64,000 nt of DNA, from contig NZ_JARGPK010000095.1 of the NCBI RefSeq assembly GCF_029212575.1, positions 62,001-126,000 on the forward strand, in the 5' to 3' direction. The notes under the pieces are model-generated. The model saw only the letters and a list, made by a program, of their open reading frames with translations. It was not told the DNA's origin and ran no database searches. Positions 26,701-35,400 of this stretch are shown piece after piece. The DNA comes from Antarcticimicrobium sp. GTDB lineage: Bacteria > Pseudomonadota > Alphaproteobacteria > Rhodobacterales > Rhodobacteraceae. The position numbers were made by a program, and so were the translations under genes. Within the stretch, counting starts at the first letter, position 1. Every line of letters begins with the position of its first letter.

Positions 26701-28396
26701 CGCGATCCTCGAACACCAGCGCGGTGGCATCGGGGGTTCTTGTCACCTGGGCGGCGATGGCACCGTGGATGGTCTGCTCCGGGTCATGATCGCGCGCGGT
26801 CTGGTTCCAGGCCTGGACCGTCTTGCGCCGCTCCGAGGTGGGCAGGATGTCGAGCGTGCCAAGTTCGGCGGTCTCCTCGGCCCCGGCCAAGGCACGCATT
26901 GCCGCCTCAAGCCGCCGCGCCAGCAGTTCTGCGGCCTCCTCGTCCAGCCGGGACCGGTCCACATGCAGGCTCACCCGCTCGCTGCGCAGCGCCACGGTCG
27001 CGGCGCATCCCGTCACCGGCCCGGCACCATCCAGCGCCAGCGCGATCTGCGGCGCGCCGCTCCAGCCGATCTGCGGATCGCGGGCGATGAGGTCGCGGGC
27101 GAATCCGCCCTTTTCGGCACGGGCGCGGATCGTTTCCAGCCCCTCGACGGCCTCCGCCAATGTCGTTTCGCGATGCACCTGCACCGGCACCCAGCCCGCG
27201 ACATAGCCCGGCGCCGCAGCCTCTGCCGCCGCCAGCGCGGCATCGGTGAGTGCAATGTCGGCAACCTCCGCGCTGCTGCTCAACAACGCCCAGGCCAGCG
27301 CCGCCAGCGCGGCGCGCTCCGGCTCCAACCCGTCGGGCAAGGCGATGCGCAGCGCCTCCCAGTCGGGTGCGGCGTTTTCGGCCGAGGCCAGCGGCAGTTG
27401 AACCGGGTGCATCGCGGTGAGCGCGCGGCGCCAGAACGGCTCGGGTTTGACGGTGGCGGCCAGCGCCTTTGTCAGGTCTCCGGCGCGAGAGGTGTCGGCG
27501 CTGGGCAGCATGTCGCCGGGTCTGGCCAGATCGCCGGGCAGGACCGCCGCGCCTTCGGGCGTGGTCAGCCCGGACAGCCGCAGCGCGCCCTCGCCTGTGG
27601 CCACGGTCAGGCTGTCGCGATCGATCTCCATCACCGTGCCGGGCAGTCCCTGCGCCGCGCCTGCCGGTTCGGCCCGGCCAACCAGCAGCACCCGGCCCGC
27701 GATCTCGACCTTCGGGCAGCCCATCGGGTTGCGGTAGCCGCCGAAATCCAGCGCCCGAACCAGTGCCGCCAACTCCGCCGCCGGGCGGTGGAACTCCAGC
27801 CGCGCCGCCGCATCGGGCCGGGCGTCGCGGGCGACATAGCTGCGCTGGCTCAGATCCTGTTTCTGCCGCTCCGGCGCGCCGCGCTCCAACTGGTCGAGCA
27901 CGGCGGGAAAGCTGTCCATCGCCGCGCCGTAGCACTTGGAGTTGAGCGAAAAGGCGGTCTCGTTCGGGGCGATGGCGAAATGCGACTGGGCCAGGATATC
28001 GCCCTCGTCGATGCCGCCCTCGATCATGTGCCAGGTGACGCCGTAGTCGGCCTCGCCCGCGATCAGCGCCCAGACCGGGGCGTTGATCCCGGCATATCGT
28101 GGCAGCGGCCCGTCATGGAAATTCACCGCGCCGCCGGTGGGCAGCGCCAGCACCGCATCGGGGATCAGGTCGAGGTTGGCGATGGACAGCAGCCAGTCGA
28201 AGCCGCCGGGGCCGAACCGCCCCGCCAGTGCGGCGATCCTCTCCTCGACCGCGAGGCCGTTCTGCGCCGCCCAGGCGCGGATCTCGGCATCGCGGGACAC
28301 CACGGCGCAGATCTCGTGCCCGCGCGCACGCAGCGCCTCGCCGCAGCCGATGAGCAGGGATTCATTGCCGATAAGAACACAGGAAAACGGGGTCAT
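23765..28396 (-). CDS. NRPS: formyltransferase - partial C - A split by luciferase-like monooxygenase - PCP
   Basis: 1543 residues. Formyltransferase domain 1-300 with Asn92, His94 and Asp130 at the catalytic positions. Residues about 310-525 resemble only the C-terminal half of a condensation domain; HHxxxDG is absent. The adenylation domain starts near 540 with A3 YTSGSTGLPKG (686-696) and A4 FDISVLELF (731-739). It is interrupted at about 755-1128 by a luciferase-like flavin monooxygenase (HIDFNLMYWGND, WTPERHFHAFGG, GIASGWQPDDF), and resumes at 1130 with A5 NMYGPTETT and A7 YRTGDLVRW. PCP 1435-1508 has Ser1470 in LGGHSLL. Pocket residues read D-I-L-Q-L-G-M-I-W, a glycine-type code. Start and stop overlap neighbouring genes by four bases each. 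It likely makes a formylated, oxidised glycine-derived unit. Confidence 0.93.
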   Translation of the reverse strand: MTPFSCVLIGNESLLIGCGEALRARGHEICAVVSRDAEIRAWAAQNGLAVEERIAALAGRFGPGGFDWLLSIANLDLIPDAVLALPTGGAVNFHDGPLPRYAGINAPVWALIAGEADYGVTWHMIEGGIDEGDILAQSHFAIAPNETAFSLNSKCYGAAMDSFPAVLDQLERGAPERQKQDLSQRSYVARDARPDAAARLEFHRPAAELAALVRALDFGGYRNPMGCPKVEIAGRVLLVGRAEPAGAAQGLPGTVMEIDRDSLTVATGEGALRLSGLTTPEGAAVLPGDLARPGDMLPSADTSRAGDLTKALAATVKPEPFWRRALTAMHPVQLPLASAENAAPDWEALRIALPDGLEPERAALAALAWALLSSSAEVADIALTDAALAAAEAAAPGYVAGWVPVQVHRETTLAEAVEGLETIRARAEKGGFARDLIARDPQIGWSGAPQIALALDGAGPVTGCAATVALRSERVSLHVDRSRLDEEAAELLARRLEAAMRALAGAEETAELGTLDILPTSERRKTVQAWNQTARDHDPEQTIHGAIAAQVTRTPDATALVFEDRALTYAQLDARANALAAVLRGKGVTPGSHVGLCLRRSPEMVIAALAIMKAGGAYVPLDPAYPADRIAHYITDSRAALIVTDTELRGQLPGTDAEIVEYDGTDEQAEAVDGGATGGDLAYLIYTSGSTGLPKGVMVEHRNVANFFAAMDDRIGVPETGTWLAVTSLGFDISVLELFWTLARGFKLVLAGDDNRAVVSQSPLAVSDRHIDFNLMYWGNDDGVGPKKYELLLEGAKFADAHGFNAVWTPERHFHAFGGPYPNPAVTGAAVAAVTRNLSVRAGSCVAPLHHPARIAEEWAVIDNLTNGRAALGIASGWQPDDFILRPENTPPNNKPAMYEAIETLRKLWRGEAVEFPKADGTMHSVVTQPRPVSKELPIWVTTAGNPETWKEAGAIGANVLTHLLGQSVDEVGEKIRLYHAALRENGHDPKDFTVTLMLHSYLADSREEAARVARGPMKDYLRAAAGLIKQYAWAFPAFKKPKGVTNAFEMDLGVLGEDELEAILDFAFERYFEDSGLFGTVADGLARVEQLKRIGVDEVACLIDYGIAPDLVLKGLKPLAQVLARANAPSAPEADDFSFAAQILRHGVTHLQCTPSMARIIAMNDEARLALGRVETLLLGGEALPGDLVADLRECTGARILNMYGPTETTIWSTCEAVGAQAQGVINIGTPIANTGVYVLDAAGRPAPIGVPGELCIGGAGVTRGYWQREEMTEERFPPDPFAAEIGLSGPAPLRMYRTGDLVRWRADGRLDFLGRTDHQVKIRGQRIELGEIETALTAQPGITEAVVVARSSAAGDQRLLAYVTSEAAPDEAALRAELARHLPEVMVPARITRLDAFPLTPNKKIDRKALPDPAPATTAPRPSVGEVAAPGGEVGPQAQIAVVWGRILGLDPAGIAAEDNFFALGGHSLLAVQAHRDIRSALDRPDLSITDIFRFPTLGGLAAHLGAGDPPPPPPETAPQDRSETISKRRAMRDRRRMRAG

Positions 28397-29406
28397 TTCT
28401 TATCCTCGGCCGCGTTTCGGGCAATCGTTAAGGCGGGGGTTGGTGCCGGGCTCTGGCGCGGCGCGCGCAGGCCGTCGGCGATCAGGTCGCGCAGGAAGCG
28501 GTCGGGATCGGATTGTGACTTGCCCGAGAGCGTGCGGCGCAGCTCCCAGATTGCCTGCCCGGCGCCGCGTGCCAGCGTCGCGGCAGCTGCATAGGCGTGC
28601 CCGTGGTTCTTGGTGAAGTAATGGCGGCGCGAGGCGAACCAATAGGCCGGGGTGCGCGTCCAGCCCTTCATTCCGGTCGAGGCCGAGCCCAGGTGCACCA
28701 CCTCGCTTTGCGGAATGAACCAGGTCTCCCACCCGGCCCGGCCCGCACGCCGGCAAAGGTCGGTTTCCTCGTAGTAGAGAAAGAAGGTCTCGTCGAAGAG
28801 ACCGATCTCCTCCAGCATCTCCGCCCGCATCATCAGGCTGGCGCCGGCGGTCCAGTCGACCCGGGTTTCGGTCTGCGGGATCGGCATCGCCACGATCGCG
28901 CTTTTCAGCAGGCGCGAGATCGGGCCGGTGCGCGCGGCCATCTCGAACTCGCCCGCGATCGAGGGAAAGCGAAAGGCGGTGTGATGCGGCATCCCGTCCT
29001 CGCCCCGCACGAAACTACCGGCGATGCCGGCGCGCGGATTTGCCACCAGGAAATCACGCAACCGCTTCAGCGCGCCCGGTTCCGGCCAGGCGTCGGAGTT
29101 CAGCAGATAATAGAAATCCGCGGTCGTGCCATTCGAGAGCCCGGTGCGGATGCCGAAATTCATCCCCGCGCCGAAGCCGCCGTTATGGCCGGATTCGACC
29201 ACCCGCAGTCGCCCGCCCGTAGTCCAGCCGCGCGCCTGGGCTTCCTCGACGATATGGGCAAAGGAGCCGTCGGCCGAGTCGTTGTCCACCACCAGAACCT
29301 CACCGCGCAGACCCTCCATCGCGCGCAGGGCGGCCGCGGCTGATTTCAGCGTCAGCTCCGGCGTTCGGAAATTCAGGATCACAGCCAGGATTGTGGGAAC
29401 GTTCAT
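28393..29406 (-). CDS. GT2 glycosyltransferase (rhamnosyltransferase-like)
   Basis: 337 residues. Family 2 features: VVDNDSADGS (39-48), the NSD motif at 103-105 (DxD-like) in YYLLNSDAWPEP, and the ETFFLYYEETDLCRRA segment carrying the catalytic acidic pair. No membrane helix is evident, so it is probably peripheral at the inner membrane. It lies between PKS and NRPS with a 4-base gap upstream and a 4-base overlap downstream, so it belongs to the same transcript and probably glycosylates the metabolite or its lipid-linked form. Donor sugar unknown; rhamnose is the common one in this subgroup. Confidence 0.87.
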   Translation of the reverse strand: MNVPTILAVILNFRTPELTLKSAAAALRAMEGLRGEVLVVDNDSADGSFAHIVEEAQARGWTTGGRLRVVESGHNGGFGAGMNFGIRTGLSNGTTADFYYLLNSDAWPEPGALKRLRDFLVANPRAGIAGSFVRGEDGMPHHTAFRFPSIAGEFEMAARTGPISRLLKSAIVAMPIPQTETRVDWTAGASLMMRAEMLEEIGLFDETFFLYYEETDLCRRAGRAGWETWFIPQSEVVHLGSASTGMKGWTRTPAYWFASRRHYFTKNHGHAYAAAATLARGAGQAIWELRRTLSGKSQSDPDRFLRDLIADGLRAPRQSPAPTPALTIARNAAEDKK

Positions 29407-29410
29407 CGCC

Positions 29411-32400
29411 TTACTCCGCTGCCTCGACCCAGCCGTCCGGGTCGGCGCCGTTCGGGCTGTCGTCGGCCTCGGCCCTGTCGATCAGCCGTTTCATCCGCTC
29501 GGCCAGAACACTGACATTGGGCACCAGCACCATGCTGTCGTGATCGCCCGGCACTTCGATGACCTGCACCCTTGGCGCGAACCGGGTCCAGTCGTTGTCG
29601 GGGAAGACATACTCGCGCTCCGCGCTCACCCAGCGGTCGCCCGATACCTTCCAATGCCGGTCCAGCGGCGGGCGGAACAGCACCAGCGGCCCCTCCCAGG
29701 GCTTCAGTTCGTAATGCGCGACAGCGTCGAGGAAGGCCGCTTCGATCTTGGCATTGTCGAAGTCCGTCGCCGCATGGATCGCAACCGGCGCGCGGCGCTT
29801 CTCCACCTCCCAGCGGATGCGGTTGCCGGCCCATTCGCTCAGATAGCCCGGCCCCTTGCGGCGCAATTCCTGCAGTTTGATCAGCGCCTTGTCGCGGCGC
29901 GAGAGTGCCGGGCGCCTGGGCAGCGGGGTGTCGAGCAGCACCAGCAGGGCCACTTCCTCGCCGGCCTCCTCCAGTTGGCGGGCCATCTCGTACGCGGTGA
30001 TCCCCCCGCCCGAGAACCCGCCAAGCAGGTAGGGGCCATGCGGCTGCACCTGGCGCAGCTCGGCGATATAGTCGGCGGCGGCTGCCTCCATCCGCCGGTG
30101 CGGCTCGTCCTCGCCGATCAGCCCGCGCGCCTGCAACCCCCAGACCGGCCGGTCCTGCCCCAGCATCAGTGCCAGATGCCGCAGGTTCAGAACGTTGCCG
30201 AACATGCCCGCAACGAGGAAGAAGGGCGTGCGCCCGCCGGTCTCGCCGCCGCCCTTGTGCAGCGGCACCAGATGGGTAAAGGCGGGGGCGGGTGCGGTGA
30301 CCTCGCCTTCGGCCTGCGGGGCCTCGCCAGTCCGCCCGGTGCGGGCGGCGATCAGATCGGCCAGCGCGGCAACGCTGGGGGCCTCGAACAGGGTGGCGAG
30401 CGGAAATTCCACGTCGTAGAGACGGCTGATGCGCGAGAACAGCCGCACCGCCACCAGCGAATGCCCGCCAAGGTCAAAGAAACTGTCTTGCGCGCCCACC
30501 CGCGACACGCCGAGCAGGGATTCGAACAGCCCGGCCAGCGTTTTTTCGATCCCGGTCTCGGGCGCGACAAAGGCGGTGTCCAGGTCCGGCCGGTCAAAGC
30601 TCTGGCCGTCCTCTGCCGGTTTCGGGGTGGCCACCCGGTCGGCCTGCGCGATCAACGCGGGCAGGTCGAGCGAACTGACCACCACCTGCGGCAGGCCCAG
30701 GCCCAGCGCGCGGGTCAGCGCCCCGGGCCCCTCCTCGGGGCGGATACCCCGGGCGATGTTGCGCTGCAGCCGCCGTTCCTCGGGCGACAGCGGCACCCTG
30801 CCGCCCCGCGCCGACAGCCCGAGCGCGACGGCATCCGCATCGGCGCGGTCGGGCCGGGACAGGTCCAGCGTCGCGCCGGTGCGCTTCATCTCGAACCCTT
30901 CGATCTCGACGCAGACGCGCCCCTGCCGGTCGCAGAGCGTCACGTCGAAGCTGACGAACCCCTCAGCGGGCGTCGCGCCCTTGCTCAGCCGCGCCCAGCT
31001 GCGGATTTCGCCCGGCAGCGGCGCAAGCACCCGCACCGCGCGGTACGAGACCGGAACCCAGAGCGACCGGCCCTCATACCCCGGCGCCAGCCGGATCGCC
31101 CAGCCCGTGGCGATGTCCATCAGCGCCGGATGCAGCCTGTAACCCCGGGCCAGGTCGCTGTGGCATTCCTGCGGCAGGCTCAGCGTGGCGAGGCCCTCTC
31201 CCGCGCCGAAGGCCATGCGACGCAGCACATGCCAGCGCGGGCCAAAGTGCAGATGTGCCTCCTGCGGGCTGGTCAGACGTCCGCCCGGCGCCGCGCTTTC
31301 CACCCGCTCGCAGCGCGCGGCGAGCGCCGCAAGGTCCAGCGGCGCTACCGTCAGACCGGGGCGCGGCAGCAGCCTGGCCTGGGCATTGAGCGCGAAACCG
31401 TCCGCCTTGTCGAAACCCAGACCGGAATGGACCGTGAAGTTGAGCCCATCGCCCCGAGGTTCCAGCCGGATTACGCCGAGGCGTGGCCTGGCCTCTTCCA
31501 CTTGCAAGGGGCGCAGGAAATAGAGGTCGCGGATCTCGAAAGGATAGTCCACCCCATGCGCGGCCAGCGCCTCGGCCGCCAGTTCCAGGTATCCGGTGCC
31601 CGGCATCAGCGCCGCACCCGAGGCCAGCCGGTGCTGGTCGAACACCCAGCGGTCGGCGGCGTTGTAGTGGGCCACAAACAGCCGGTTGCCTCCGGCGTCA
31701 AAGCCGGTCTCGTCCAGCAGCGGCGCCTCGATCGCCGCGCGTTCGGTGGGATTGCCCGCCATTTCCCGCACCGCCATCGCCTCGGCGGCCATGCCGACCC
31801 CGGCCCAGACCCCCCAATCGACCGCCAGCACGCGGGTCGCTCCGCCCTGCCGACCGGCGGCAAAGGCATTGAGGTATTCGTTGGCGGCAATGTAATCGAC
31901 CTGCCCCGCCGGTCGCGTCGCGGTCGAGGAGGAGGAAAACAGGACCATCACCTCCAGCATCCCGTCGGGAAACAGCTGGTCCAGCACCTTCAGCCCGGTG
32001 ACCTTGGGCGCAAGGACCTGGGCCACGGCCATTTCGGTCTTGGCCAGCATCGCGCCATCGTCGATATGGCCGGCGGCATGGATCACCCCGGTGATCGCGC
32101 CGAACCGTTCCTCTGCCTCGGTCACGGCGGCGCGCATCTGGGCGATGTTACAGACATCCGCCGTGACCGCCATCACCGCGCCCTTGCCCTCGCCCTCCAA
32201 TGTCCGCAGCGCGCGGATGCGCCGGGCGGTCCGGTCGGCGGGGCCGTGGCTGGCAAGGTAGCCGTCCCAGCTGTCGCTTGCGGGCAGGGCATCGCGGGTG
32301 AGCAGGATCACCCTTGCCCCGTGATCGCGCATCAAGGCGCCCGCCAGCGTCACACCGATGCCGCCGAACCCGCCGGTGATCAGATAGGTGCCGCCCGCCT

Positions 32401-35400
32401 TCCAGACCGGCGCCCCGGGTTCGGAAAGCGCAACCGGCCGCCATTTGCGGACAAGGCGCCTGCCGCCGCGCAGCGCGGCGACCTCGTTGCCGGGTTCGGC
32501 GAACAGTTCTTCCAGCACCTGCGGCACCAGCGGGGCGAGCGGATCGGCCGCCGCGCCGCCGGTCAATCGCGTCAACAGCCCGCCGGGGCGGTGCTCCGGC
32601 AGGGCCAGATCGACCGTGGCGCAGGTGATCTCCGGCATCTCGTGCGGCATCACCCCCGCCGGTCCGGCGATCAGCGCCTTTTCGGGATAGGGCAGGCCCT
32701 CGTCCGTGACCTGCGCCGCGCCACTGGTAAAGACGGTCAGATGGACTGCGTGCTCCAGCTCTGCCGCCCCCAGTGCCTGGCCCAGGTGCATCAGGCTGAA
32801 GAACCCCTGTTCCAGGTTGCGGTCGTAGAACGAACTGCCGGGGCGGAAATCCTCCTGCCCGGTGACCAGCCAGAAATGTCCGATGCGTTCGGGCAGGCGC
32901 CCGGCCTCGGCCAGGTCGGCGATCAGGCTGTCATAGCCGAACCGCCCCTGTTCCGGCGGCAGCAGATAGTGATCCTCGGCCAGTTTCGCAAAGGTGTCGC
33001 CGGGGCTGACCCGCGTCACCGAATGACCGGCCTCTTGCAGCGCCAGCGCCACCCGCGCCGCCAGCCCGGTGTCATCCTCGAACAACAGCCAGTTTCGCGG
33101 CTCCGCTACCGACAGCTCGCGCTCGACGTCGATCTCGCAGGCTGCGGCGCAGGCGCGCCACGCCGGGCGATAGCCCCAGCGCGCGATGTCCTCGACCCGC
33201 TCCGGCGCGGTGTCGGGCGATTGCGCCGCCTGCGGCGTGCCGGGTTCGATGAAATAGCGGCTGGTCTGGAACTGGTAGGTCGGCAGCGGCAGACGATGGC
33301 GTTTCGCCTCGCCCCAGATCTGCGGCCAGTCGGCCTCGATCCCACAGGCCCAGAGGCGCCCGATCACGCCGAGGAAATAGGCGTCGTCGCCGATCTCCTG
33401 CTCCGGGTGGCGCAACGACGACAGCACCTGTCCGGGGGCGACCGTGTCCGACATCTGCGCCAGCGAGCTCAGCGCCTTGCCCGGACCGACCTCGAGGAAC
33501 ACCCGTTTCGGACCCGCCGACAGGGCGGTGATGCAATCGGCAAAGCGGACCGTATTGCGCAGCTGGCCGACCCAGTATTCCGGATCGGTCGCCTGTTCGT
33601 CGGTGAGCCTCTCTCCAGTGCGGTTGGAGATCACCGGCAGGGTCGGGGCCGAGAGTGGAATCCTGTACAGAAAGTCCCGGAAATCCCCCAGGATCGGGTC
33701 GAGCATGCGTGAATGCGCGGCGATGTCGATGGGAACGCGCTGATACTCGACTTCGCGCGCCTCCAGCACCCCGGCCAGCGCGTCCAGCGCCGCCTGCGGC
33801 CCGGACACCGCGCAGAGCCGGGGGGCGTTGACGCTGGCCATGTCCAGATCGTCGCCCAGTAGATCGCGCAGCTCCGCCTCGGGCAGCGACACGCTCAGCA
33901 TGCCGCCCGCCGGGACGGTGTCGAACAGCCGCCCCCGCAGCAGCACCAGGTCGATGCAATCCTCAAAGCGCATCACCCCGGCCAGGCAGGCGGCGGTGTT
34001 CTCGCCCATCGAATGCCCCACCAGCGCGGCGGGGCGCAGGCCCCAGCTGATCCACAGCTGCGCCAGCGCGTATTCGACGATCATGATCAGCGGCAGTTGC
34101 ACCGAGGGTTTGGTGAGTTTTCCGTCGGCCTCTGCCCGCGCCGCCGCGTCCTCCGGCAGCCAGAGCGCGCGCAGGTCGAAATCGAGCTGCGGCTCCAGGT
34201 GTTCGAGGCCCCGATCCATCCAGTCGGCAAAGACCGGCTCGGTCTCGTAAAGATCGCGTGCCATGCCGGCGTATTGTGCGCCGCCGCCGGGGAACATGAA
34301 CACCACCTCCGGCGCCTCGCCCAGCCGGTCATGGGTGAAGACCCGGCGCGGATCGCCCTTGTCCAGCAACTCGGCGGCCTGCTGCGCAGTCTCGGCCACC
34401 AGCACTCGGCGCTTGTCGAAACCGCGGCGACCTTCCTTCAGGGTAAAGGCGACATCGGCCAGCGGCAGGTCCGGGTTGGCCCGCAGGTGATCGGCCAGCG
34501 CGCCGGCGTTGGCGTCGAGCGCCGCCCGCGTCCGTCCCGACAGGCACAGGACGTGAAAGGGAAACTCGCTCTCGTCCGAGGGCGCGCGCTCCGGCGCCGC
34601 CTCAAGGATCACATGGGCATTGGTGCCGCCGACCCCCAGCGCGTTGACCGCGGCGCGGCGGGGGCGTTGCCGCGCGCCCCAACCGCTCAGCTTGTCGTTC
34701 ACGACAAAGGGGGAATGCTCGAAATCAATCGCCGGGTTCGGCGCCTCATAGCCCAGCGAGGGCGGGATTTCCCCGTGGTTCAGCGCCAGCGCGGTCTTGA
34801 CCAGCCCGGCGACCCCCGCCGCGGTGTCGAGATGGCCGATGTTGGTCTTGACCGACCCCAACCGGCAAAACCCGGTCTCGGCGGTCTCTTCGCGGTAGGC
34901 CTGGGTCAGCGCCGCCACCTCGATCGGGTCGCCCAGATAGGTGCCGGTGCCGTGGCATTCGACGTAATCGATGGTCTCCGCCGCAACCCCTGCCGCCTTG
35001 AGCGCCAGCGAGACCGCCTGCGCCTGTCCGTCCACCGAGGGCGCAAGGTAGCCGGCCTTGGCGGCGCCGTCGTTGTTGACCGCGCTGCCCTTGATCACCG
35101 CCCAGATGTGATCGCCGTCGGCCAGCGCATCGCCGAGCCGCCGCAGCGCCACCACCCCCGCGCCGGACCCGAAAACAGTGCCCTGCGCCCGGTGGTCGAA
35201 GGCATGGCAGTGGCCGTCGGGCGAGAGGATCTCGTTTTCCTTGTAAAGATATCCGCGCCCCTGCGGCAGTTCGATGGTCACCCCGCCGGCCAGCGTCATG
35301 TCGCATTCCCCCGCGCGCAGCGCCGCACAGGCATAATGCACCGCCACCAGCGAAGTGGAGCAGGCGGTCTGCAGGTTGATCGAGGGGCCGTGCAGGTCGA

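Noticed and set aside
29126-33712. Very long plus-strand open frame opposite the PKS
   Set aside because: Arg/Pro/Gln/His-rich translation typical of an antisense reading of GC-rich coding DNA. No ribosome site or domain was recognised, and the opposite strand is an unmistakable PKS.
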